The notes below the pieces were generated by a model that was given only the letters and a program-made list of their open reading frames with translations, was not told where the DNA came from and did no database searches. A stretch of DNA of 41,792 bases from JBBSHJ01 sp038253135 (lineage in GTDB: Bacteria; Actinomycetota; Actinomycetes; Mycobacteriales; QHCD01). A program made the position numbers and the translations under genes. Shown in pieces: positions 25,057 to 31,726 of this stretch. Every line of letters begins with the position of its first letter. The first letter of the stretch is position 1. The stretch is from assembly GCA_038253135.1 (NCBI GenBank), contig JBBSHJ010000018.1:1-41792 (forward strand), given 5' to 3'.

Positions 25057-26306
25057 CGTGACCGAAGTCGTCCAGTAAGACACGTTGGTTCAAGCAGCGA
25101 CTCAACCTTGGGAGCAGAGTCAAGGCATACCTCGTCCGTATCGAAATGCGTCAGGTAGGACCACAGGAACGCGTGGAGCTGCACAGTTCCGAGTTGAGCT
25201 CCGGAACACACCCTTGGGCCGGATCCGAACGGGATGAAGGCGCCGCGCACAAGGGGGGAACCGGCATTCCATCGGTCGAGCAGGAATGTGTTCGGTTTCT
25301 GCCACATCGATGGCTGCCGATGTATTCGATAGATTATCAAATTGACGACGCTGGACTGCCTCGCAACTAATTCACGGGATAGGGTTGTGTCTTGGCCTAT
25401 AATCCGCGTGAGCAACCAAGCCGGCGGATGCATCCGCAGTGCCTCATTGATGAGGTGGCCGAAGATCGGCCGGCCTAGCGACTCGCCCGCAGAGGTACAT
25501 GACGAAGCTTCATCCCTCATGACCCGGGCAAGCGTTGGCTGCTTATGCAGTTCTGCCAGCATCCAAGACATCGCGACCCCCGGCACGCCGAACGATGCCA
25601 GGAGCGATACCTGCAGTGCGTCGATACACTGTTGACGTTGCCCACCGGACGGTCGGTCGACCATCGCTTGAAGGACGTCTTCCTCCCGATGGCCAGAAAT
25701 ACGCTCGTCAACGATGGCCGCAAGCTGTGCCTTGAGCTCGGCACTGAGCGTCCGCTGCGCGCGCACCGCCGATGATCTACTCCATTTCGGCCGAAGCACG
25801 CTGCTGTGCATCAGCGGCAGGTTTGCCGCGACTGATCTCGCGACGTATCGGGATACCTCTCGGCCCTGCGAACCGACGAATAGCTGAGCGATCGCTGCGC
25901 CCGATGCACCCTTAAGGACACTGGTTACGTCGATCGTCATACCTACACTCGACCGGACATAGTCGACGAAGGAGTCCGCGACTTGGTTGGCATATGCCTG
26001 CGACTCTTTACGCCGCGTAACTCCTCGAATTGCATCTCGGGCAGGCTCCCAGCGCTCTGCGTAGGCCGCCGCGCCACTCAACTGATTTCGAGTTGCATAT
26101 AGCTCTGGATCGGTAAAGTTGTGAAGGTCAGTCCTAGAAAGAAGGCCCTTCGCAAGGCGACCGTCACCAACAACATGGTCTCGCTCATCAATCGAAAAAA
26201 CGTCGCCCTCGCGATCGAACCGGCTCGTTAAATAGCGCAACCTGTCCTTGTCGTATTGACGCAGTTCATTCAGGGTGGCAACGAGCGAACGCACCTCGGT
26301 CAACAT
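25053..26306 (-). CDS. Cytochrome P450 with atypical I helix
   Basis: 417 residues, soluble bacterial P450. Heme-binding loop FGSGPRVCSG with the axial Cys367, and the K-helix ExxR as E288-A-L-R291. The I helix, normally (A/G)Gx(D/E)T, reads FGVPGVAMSW (residues 239-248): Pro242 at the acid position and no Thr next to it. Loss of that pair is known in P450s with changed O2 chemistry, including some that couple radicals instead of hydroxylating. The gene lies directly after the 24-codon peptide gene and hairpin, and is coupled to the GT-B gene. I infer that it modifies the peptide; this is not proven by sequence. Confidence 0.92.
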   Translation of the reverse strand: MLTEVRSLVATLNELRQYDKDRLRYLTSRFDREGDVFSIDERDHVVGDGRLAKGLLSRTDLHNFTDPELYATRNQLSGAAAYAERWEPARDAIRGVTRRKESQAYANQVADSFVDYVRSSVGMTIDVTSVLKGASGAAIAQLFVGSQGREVSRYVARSVAANLPLMHSSVLRPKWSRSSAVRAQRTLSAELKAQLAAIVDERISGHREEDVLQAMVDRPSGGQRQQCIDALQVSLLASFGVPGVAMSWMLAELHKQPTLARVMRDEASSCTSAGESLGRPIFGHLINEALRMHPPAWLLTRIIGQDTTLSRELVARQSSVVNLIIYRIHRQPSMWQKPNTFLLDRWNAGSPLVRGAFIPFGSGPRVCSGAQLGTVQLHAFLWSYLTHFDTDEVCLDSAPKVESLLEPTCLTGRLRSR

Positions 26307-26391
26307 GGAACTTTACGTCCTTGCTTGTTTGGCTAAACCTGTTCAATACTCGAGGCCTACTGCACTCCGCCTGCAGGGTGGCTCGGTGGTC

Positions 26392-26423
26392 GGCTCGGCC
26401 GGGACATTTGCCCCGGCCGAGCC
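26392..26423. repeat. Perfect 12-bp hairpin between peptide gene and P450 gene
   Basis: GGCTCGGCCGGG pairs perfectly with CCCGGCCGAGCC around an 8-nt loop. It begins 11 bp after the peptide stop and ends ~85 bp before the P450 start. No T-run follows on the minus strand, so it is more likely a partial terminator or an RNA-stabilising/processing stem that makes the short upstream message more abundant than the enzyme message, as often seen after RiPP precursor genes. Confidence 0.7.
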
Positions 26424-26433
26424 AATTTGGCGC

Positions 26434-26508
26434 CTAGTGAGCGCAGGTCCAGGCGTACTTGCCGCCAAGGCGGATCCGACTACGGACGATGCGAACGAGC
26501 GATGCCAT
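26434..26508 (-). CDS. 24-residue peptide, candidate P450-modified RiPP precursor
   Basis: Minus-strand ATG 26508 is preceded by GGAGGAGG at ideal distance, the best Shine-Dalgarno of the locus. The peptide starts MASLVRIVRSRIRLGGK, a basic helix-like leader, and ends KYAWTCAH before a TAG stop. The last six residues begin Ala-Trp, as in the tryptorubin-type atropopeptides (hexapeptide core AWYIWY) made by a precursor/P450 pair, and Tyr-Ala-Trp also fits the Y-x-W pattern of biarylitide-type crosslinks. The core itself (Thr, Cys, Ala, His) differs from those I know. First gene of the minus operon: peptide, hairpin, P450, glycosyltransferase. It could instead be only a leader peptide for the P450 gene. 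Confidence 0.7.
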   Translation of the reverse strand: MASLVRIVRSRIRLGGKYAWTCAH

Positions 26509-26799
26509 CAAACCTCCTCCCTACGTGTCGAAGTCAACGAGCAAAACAGTCTCGATCTCCGAGAAGCCATGGAAGGGCCAACTGGGTGGCTTATAACCAT
26601 TGAATCGGTCACGCTCGTCGCTGCGGCGATGCGTTTGGGTGACGCTCCCGGCTCCTATTGATGGTTGCCTTCGCCGTGTCGTTGCGACGTGATCAGAACC
26701 GCTCTGCCCCGGCGATGTTCTGGCCGGATGCTATTTACGTTGACCCAGCGCTTCCCGTACGGTCCTGGTGGCCAGACCGTCACGAGGAGGGCTTCAAGA

Positions 26800-28425
26800 A
26801 TGCGAACGCTAGGCATTAACTGGGTGTGGCACGATCCTGCCGCGGCGATTGTCGACAACGGCCAGGTCGTCGCAATGGCAGAGGAAGAACGCTTTAATCG
26901 CAGCAAACACTCGCGGAACCGCCTACCGAAGTATTCTGCGTCTTGGTGTCTTGCATTTGCCGGGATCGATTCGAGTGATTTGGACGCTGTAGCTGTTGGA
27001 TGGGATATCCCAAGCATGGGTGCCACTCCATTTGTCGACCGCGAAGACCTATTCCGGGGTCTCTTCGGCGATAGGGCTGGGCAAATGCGCAATGTCGACC
27101 TGGTATGGGTAGACCACCACAAGGCGCACGCCGCCTCCACCTTCTATGCGTCGTCGTACTCCGATGCTGCGGTACTCGTTATGGACGGCAGCGGCGAGGA
27201 CCAGTCAATATCGATCTTCGACGCGACTACGGATAGGGGTCTCCGGCTCGTGCACCAATGGGGCATCAATTGCTCCCTAGGCGCAATGTATGAGGCAGCT
27301 ACCGTATCGCTCGGATTTGGGCTTTTGGAGTGTGGCAAGACGATGGGGCTCGCTCCATACAGCGGATCTGGCTTATCTCGTACATTGCCGTTTCCCGAAC
27401 TCCTCGGACAACTCCACGCAGGCCGATCAGCACCGAACATCGACGGAACCAACTATGTTGGTGCGCTCAAGTCATGGCGAGAGTACTTCTCGACAGCGTT
27501 CGGCGATGTGACCACGCCGGTCGAGCTGCTGGAGAGAGATTCCAAAGCGCTGGCGATAGCCGCCTCGGCGCAGCGAACCGTTGAAAACGTGTATCGCGTT
27601 CTCTACGCCGAGGCGCTGTGCTCCACTGGGCGAGACCGAGTCTGCCTCGCCGGCGGCGTGGCCCTGAACTCTGTCGCGAACGGCAAGCTGCCTGGGTCCT
27701 GCTATGTTCCCCCCTGGGCACACGATGCCGGAGTTGCGTTGGGTGCGGCGTGGGTGCTGGAGCCGCCTGCACGCGGCGGGCTAGAGCCGGCTGCGTCGCC
27801 CTACCTCGGTCGCACCATCGCTGAGACCGAAGGGGCTGACGCAGCACGTGAGGCCGGTTTACACGTAGAGCAGTTCTCTGTCAGCGAGTCGGTCCGCCAG
27901 CTCACCAACGGTGGGATCGGGGCCGTCGCCGCCGGACGAGCCGAGATTGGTCCACGAGCCCTTGGGCACCGGTCCATTATTGCGCTCCCTCGACCCGCGG
28001 CCGTGCATCGAAGGCTTAATGCCCTCAAGCGTCGAGAGATGTGGCGTCCTTTTGCGCCCGTCAGCACTGCCGAAGCAGGCAAAAGGCTGTGGCCGAGTCA
28101 TGGTCCTCGTGAGCAGTACATGGTAGGCAATGAAGCGACATCGGGCTACGCTCGTGCCGTGATGCCTGCTGCGGTTCATGTTGATGGTACGACTCGACCC
28201 CAGGTACTTGAGGAAGAGTCACACCTCCGAAGTATTTTGCGTGAACTCGAGAGCGGCGGACATCCAGGTGTTCTCGTCAATACCTCGTTCAACGGGAGAG
28301 GCGAGCCGATAGTCGACTCTGCCCAAGATGCGCTGAAGGCATTCCAATCAATGCCGCTCGACTTTGTTATTTTAGGGAACCTCCTCGTCACCAAAACTCC
28401 GAGGGGAACGCTAGCGCGTGCATGA
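26800..28425 (+). CDS. NodU/CmcH-family carbamoyltransferase
   Basis: 541 residues from ATG 26800 (GAGGAGG upstream); an upstream in-frame start exists but lacks support. These enzymes move a carbamoyl group from carbamoyl phosphate, through carbamoyl-AMP, to a hydroxyl, often of a sugar. The ASKHA-type N-terminal domain shows HDPAAA (H11-D12), the metal-binding HHKAH (106-110) and DGSGED (129-134), then GLLECGKTMGLAPY; the C-terminal domain has GRAEIGPRALGHRSI, MWRPFAPV and NTSFNGRGEPIVDS. Divergent from the peptide/P450 operon across ~290 bp. With two glycosyltransferases nearby, an O-carbamoylated sugar on the product is plausible. Confidence 0.92.
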   Translation: MRTLGINWVWHDPAAAIVDNGQVVAMAEEERFNRSKHSRNRLPKYSASWCLAFAGIDSSDLDAVAVGWDIPSMGATPFVDREDLFRGLFGDRAGQMRNVDLVWVDHHKAHAASTFYASSYSDAAVLVMDGSGEDQSISIFDATTDRGLRLVHQWGINCSLGAMYEAATVSLGFGLLECGKTMGLAPYSGSGLSRTLPFPELLGQLHAGRSAPNIDGTNYVGALKSWREYFSTAFGDVTTPVELLERDSKALAIAASAQRTVENVYRVLYAEALCSTGRDRVCLAGGVALNSVANGKLPGSCYVPPWAHDAGVALGAAWVLEPPARGGLEPAASPYLGRTIAETEGADAAREAGLHVEQFSVSESVRQLTNGGIGAVAAGRAEIGPRALGHRSIIALPRPAAVHRRLNALKRREMWRPFAPVSTAEAGKRLWPSHGPREQYMVGNEATSGYARAVMPAAVHVDGTTRPQVLEEESHLRSILRELESGGHPGVLVNTSFNGRGEPIVDSAQDALKAFQSMPLDFVILGNLLVTKTPRGTLARA

Positions 28426-28586
28426 ATACCAGCGAGATAGGTATCCGAGAGAGGGTGCCGCTGAGATTTTTCTCCGCAGTAGACGAAACCGGGATGCTGA
28501 TTCGGATCAGCTCCGCCTGTTTTCGAATGGAAGTGCGCTGTGCAATTGTCGCCCTCGACCGATGGCTTGGAAGCGCTCATGGATGA
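28422..28586 (+). CDS. 54-residue protein coupled to the carbamoyltransferase
   Basis: The ATG overlaps the carbamoyltransferase stop (ATGA) and the frame ends at 28586, overlapping the start of the next frame by 8 bp, so it sits in a three-gene translationally coupled series. It begins MNTSEIGIRERVPLRFFSAV and has a C-terminal half rich in hydrophobic and Cys/Arg residues (CFRMEVRCAIVALDRWLG). I do not recognise a family. The tight coupling on both sides is the reason to believe it is translated. Confidence 0.45.
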   Translation: MNTSEIGIRERVPLRFFSAVDETGMLIRISSACFRMEVRCAIVALDRWLGSAHG

Positions 28587-28758
28587 GCCGGCCGCACGGC
28601 AGAGGTGGGACGACCGCTATAAATTCGGCCAATACAAGGAGACGTGGGGCTCCGAAGAACCTTCTGGCGAACTGGTTGGGTTTGCAGCCGGACGCACTCT
28701 AGGTGGGTGTTGCTTTTCGCCGCGTGGCGGTCCCAGTTCCCAGCCAGGGCGCGCGTGA
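28579..28758 (+). pseudogene. SAM-dependent methyltransferase, N-terminal fragment
   Basis: From ATG 28579, MDEPAARQRWDDRYKFG, then ETWGSEEPSGELVGFAAGR resembles the first ~45 residues of class I SAM methyltransferases (WDxRY...PSxELV). The glycine-rich SAM motif that should follow is missing: similarity stops near 28705 and the frame ends at 28758. The break is at a change to GC-richer sequence with an 11-bp inverted repeat, so the gene was probably cut by a rearrangement at the island's internal border. Confidence 0.5.
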
Positions 28759-28799
28759 ACGCCGACTATGGCCTGCGGAGCCGGGATCGTCGGCGTTCA
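28756..28799. repeat. 11-bp inverted repeat at the cluster's right border
   Basis: TGAACGCCGAC (28756-28766) and GTCGGCGTTCA (28789-28799) are perfect complements with a 22-bp spacer. It lies right after the truncated methyltransferase frame, at the change in base composition. Could be a terminator, or an end of a lost mobile element. Confidence 0.5.
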
Positions 28800-29124
28800 G
28801 TGAAACGTTGATATGTGTGATGGCGGTGGATCGAGCACTGTCGGCGTGATCCACCCCGTAGGCTCCGGTGGTCGCTAGGAAGAGATCTGGCGCGACGGCC
28901 ACGATGACCGAGACCCTCGGCCGCGGTATTGACGTGGCTGTCGGCCTGCGTGCGAGATCGGGCTGTGGGAGCTGGTCAGTGGAGGAGATTGCCATCGCGC
29001 CGGAAGATGAGCAAGATCGGGACGTGGTGATCGAGGCATTCGGCGGGGTGTCGCAGACCGTTGCGGCGCGGTGTGAGGGCGTCGCGGCGGTTAGCAATGC
29101 GGCTTGAGTAGGCGCCGGTCGTTG
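28800..29124. other. Gene-free stretch
   Basis: About 320 bp between the truncated methyltransferase and the next gene. Open frames exist on both strands but their products have no recognisable motif and no good ribosome sites. Probably remnant sequence joined by rearrangement, plus the promoter of the downstream gene. Confidence 0.4.
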
Positions 29125-29940
29125 ATGCCACGAGCCAGCGATCGGGTGCTTGTGTTGGTGAAGGCGACCCCGCAACCATCGCGTCAGTACGGAGACACGG
29201 TCTGCGTCGCGGGCGTCGATATGAACAGTGGAACACCACGCTGGCTGCGGTTGTATCCGGTGCCCTTCCGGTACATGGAGGGCGATCGGCAGTTTCGGAA
29301 GTACGACGTCGTATCGGTCCGCACGCGCGACGCTGGTGCCGACAAGCGTCCGGAGAGCCGCAAGATCGACGGGTCCACTATCGAGATCGTTCAGCACCTT
29401 GCCGGGCGGCGCCGCCGTACTCCGTGGGTCGAACCGTTGGTCGACCCCTCGATGTGTGAGCTGGTCGCCGCGACGCGAGACGACATCAATGCACGGTCTC
29501 TGGCTGCGGTGCGGCCTGCTGACGTGGTTGGTCTGGAATTCACGAAGCATCCCGGGTGGAGCACCGATGAACTTCAGCGGTTCGACGAGTACCGGCAGCA
29601 GGGCGACCTGTTCAACGAGACACCGCCGCGCCTGCTGGACGCACCGTCATGGGTCGTCCATCTGGTGTATCGCTGCCAGGGTCCGGAGTGCAGCGGACAC
29701 CGACAGCGCATCATCGATTGGGAGCTCACAGCCTTGCAGGCGCGCTACCGCGCTCGTTCCGAGGAGGAGTTGAAGGCGGCCGTCACGCGAAACTTCTTCG
29801 AGATCCCGTTCGCTGCTGGACGCTCGCCGCTAATCTTCGTCGGAAACCAGGAAGACGTTCGGCGACGGTCCTCGTTCACCGTCTTGGGTCTGTACTACCC
29901 CGAGGTTGACGATATAGAGCAGACGACGCGGCTGTTCTAG
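29125..29940 (+). CDS. Conserved protein of unknown function, partner of DUF488
   Basis: 271 residues from ATG 29125. The conserved-looking parts are RVLVLVKATPQPSRQYGDTVCVAGVD, RWLRLYPVPFRYMEGDRQFRKYD, WVEPLVDPSMCEL, a possible metal knuckle CQGPECSGHRQRIIDWE and FVGNQEDVRRRSSFTVLGLYYP. I recall this as a widespread family without known activity that is often found beside DUF488 genes in variable regions. The stop overlaps that of the convergent DUF488 gene by 4 bp. A role in defence or nucleic acid handling is possible but unsupported here. Confidence 0.7.
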   Translation: MPRASDRVLVLVKATPQPSRQYGDTVCVAGVDMNSGTPRWLRLYPVPFRYMEGDRQFRKYDVVSVRTRDAGADKRPESRKIDGSTIEIVQHLAGRRRRTPWVEPLVDPSMCELVAATRDDINARSLAAVRPADVVGLEFTKHPGWSTDELQRFDEYRQQGDLFNETPPRLLDAPSWVVHLVYRCQGPECSGHRQRIIDWELTALQARYRARSEEELKAAVTRNFFEIPFAAGRSPLIFVGNQEDVRRRSSFTVLGLYYPEVDDIEQTTRLF

Positions 29941-30419
29941 ATCGCGACCAGCTCGACAGACGGCTTTGTCTCTAGGACCGCCTCGGCGACCAATTGCCGA
30001 TGGCAATGCTCGTGGCTGCGTTCGAAACACAACACGGCAACAGCGCCGCCCCCGAGCAACTCGGCGATGTGATCGATCGCCTGCAGTGCAACCTGGTCGT
30101 GCAGGAGCACGCGGACGCGTTCGCGGCTAGCTGGATCGCCCGACCGGAACGGTTCACGATTGTCTTTGGGGTTGCCTAGCGCGGGAAGGTGAACGTAGCC
30201 GATGCCCGCCTCGCCCAGCACTGCCGCCAGCTTGCGCTTGGACATGCCGGCTTTGCGGGACAAGGGGGTCAGCCGTACGTCTACGAGGATCGACACCGAC
30301 TGGTTGCTCAGCTCATCCACGAGCTCGCCGACCGATCGGCCCTCGTACCCGAGGCTGATCAACGTTGGCCTGCGCACCTCTACGATGTTGCCACACGGCG
30401 CTCCGGCAGGTGGGACCAC
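29937..30419 (-). CDS. DUF488 family protein
   Basis: 160 residues. Shows the DUF488 pattern: SLGYEGRSVGELVDEL, ILVDVRLTPLSRKAGMSKRKLAAVLGEAGIGYVHLPALGNPKDN, and the C-terminal AVLCFERSHEHCHRQLVAEAV with a Cys/Glu/Cys-His-Arg cluster. Function unknown; often found in accessory regions. The first 14 codons look non-conserved, so a GTG about 40 bp downstream may be the real start. Convergent with the preceding gene. Confidence 0.85.
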   Translation of the reverse strand: MVPPAGAPCGNIVEVRRPTLISLGYEGRSVGELVDELSNQSVSILVDVRLTPLSRKAGMSKRKLAAVLGEAGIGYVHLPALGNPKDNREPFRSGDPASRERVRVLLHDQVALQAIDHIAELLGGGAVAVLCFERSHEHCHRQLVAEAVLETKPSVELVAI

Positions 30420-30675
30420 CTCGTCGACTCGGTTGCTCGGCGCTCGGGTGCCAGCGGCGAGGTGACGTCCCGGAGCCCCATGGCTCGATTGCTAGGAGGT
30501 CGCTACCGCGCACGGGTGGATCAGTGGGCCCGCTCGTTCACCTGGCGTGAGCTACGGCGCAGACGCGCAGGCGGCCTACCACGTGCACACCGTACCGTCC
30601 GAGCACCCGCCGCCGCTCTCGAAGTGGTGATCGCCGATTGCGCGGGAGACTTATGCTGAGTCCCATAAGTACGGG

Positions 30676-31430
30676 GTGTGGGCAATGCCGAGGCTGCCCG
30701 TCACGGTGACCTTCCCGCCGCCGCTCGACGGGGCGACGGCCAAGTTCACCAGCATAAGCAATGTCGTCGCAGGCGTTCGCGACTTTGACTACGGCGGCGC
30801 GCTCGGCCAGCCGCCGCATGACGACGCCGCTGCGCAGCTCGCCGGAGGGATCAGCAATCCTCGCCGTGTCCTAAGCCGAGCCAATCAACAGCTTCTGCGA
30901 ATCGCGTGGCAGACGGAGCTGTCAGCCCGGGTGAACGACCTATTCGATGACGTCCTGCTCCGCCGCGTGTCGGCGCAGACATTGCCGGTCCACGCCTACT
31001 ACGCCGTGTTCAATGCTGCTCGGGCCGCGACCGCCGTGCGAGGGAGCCCCTGCGACCAGCATAAGGCCGTACATCGCGAGTACCAGACCCAACGTGTTGG
31101 GCGCGGGTTCGGAAGTTGGGGCGTCTCGCTCGCTGGTGACCCGGATGACGTCAATTCGATGCGGCTTACACCCTCGATCTGCGTTCCGTCGACCTTCAAC
31201 CCATTGGAACGGTCGCGAGACCCCGAGGAGTACCTCTGCGCCGCGCTTCGCATGGCCCGGAGATGGCAGATTGAGCACGCGCGCAATGATTGGTTCAAAG
31301 CCAACAGGCGGCCGAACGGCAAGCCGTATCGGAAGCTGCCGCCCGGCATGCGTGCCGAATTGGCGCTAAAGATGCGCCCGACGACGATGATGGACTTCTT
31401 GTACGAGCTCCGGATTCGGACTAAGGGCTC
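30676..31430 (+). pseudogene. HEPN-like protein, C-terminus cut off
   Basis: About 250 residues from GTG 30676 (or ATG 30685). PVHAYYAVFNAARAATAV looks like the helix of HEPN-type domains, and TTMMDFLYELRIRT matches a C-terminal segment usually followed by Asn-Tyr and a short tail. Here similarity stops at ~31430, where antisense ISAzo13 transposase sequence begins; the open frame then continues through it and through the kinase gene in the wrong frame. Likely an RNA-targeting or defence-associated protein in origin. Assignment to HEPN is tentative. Confidence 0.5.
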
Positions 31431-31697
31431 ACGGCCAAATACCGGAACTGCGCGTCCCGGTCGACGTGCTGGCGGCCCTCGATCGTCTTGGCGTTGGCCT
31501 GCAAGCTGTACCCGTTGGCCTTCAACAGTTTCGCCACCGTGCCCGGCGCCACCTGATGCCCGGTCGCGACCAACTCGCCGGCCAGTTTCGCCGTCGATTT
31601 CGTCGTCCACCGCAACGCCGACTCCGGATCGCCCCGGGTCACCGGATCCACCAGCGCATCGAGCGCAGCGCCATACCACAATTCTACTGAACCATAC
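31427..31697 (-). mobile_element. ISAzo13-family transposase fragment
   Basis: On the minus strand ALDALVDPVTRGDPESALRW, then TTKSTAKLAGELVATGHQV and SLQANAKTIEGRQHVDRDAQFRY are a typical ISAzo13-family internal block. Both ends are missing: on one side it meets the cut HEPN-like gene, on the other the cut kinase gene. It marks the right border of the island. Confidence 0.82.
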
Positions 31698-31726
31698 CCG
31701 TCAAACCTCCGGCCTTCCCCGACAAC

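Noticed and set aside
26275..26661. 128-codon plus-strand ORF between the P450 and the carbamoyltransferase
   Set aside because: It runs antisense through the 24-codon peptide gene and the hairpin, has no Shine-Dalgarno and no recognisable motif. The minus-strand peptide has far better translation signals.
28868..29107. 79-codon plus-strand ORF before the DUF488 partner gene
   Set aside because: No ribosome site, no motif, and an equally long opposing frame; not distinguishable from chance.
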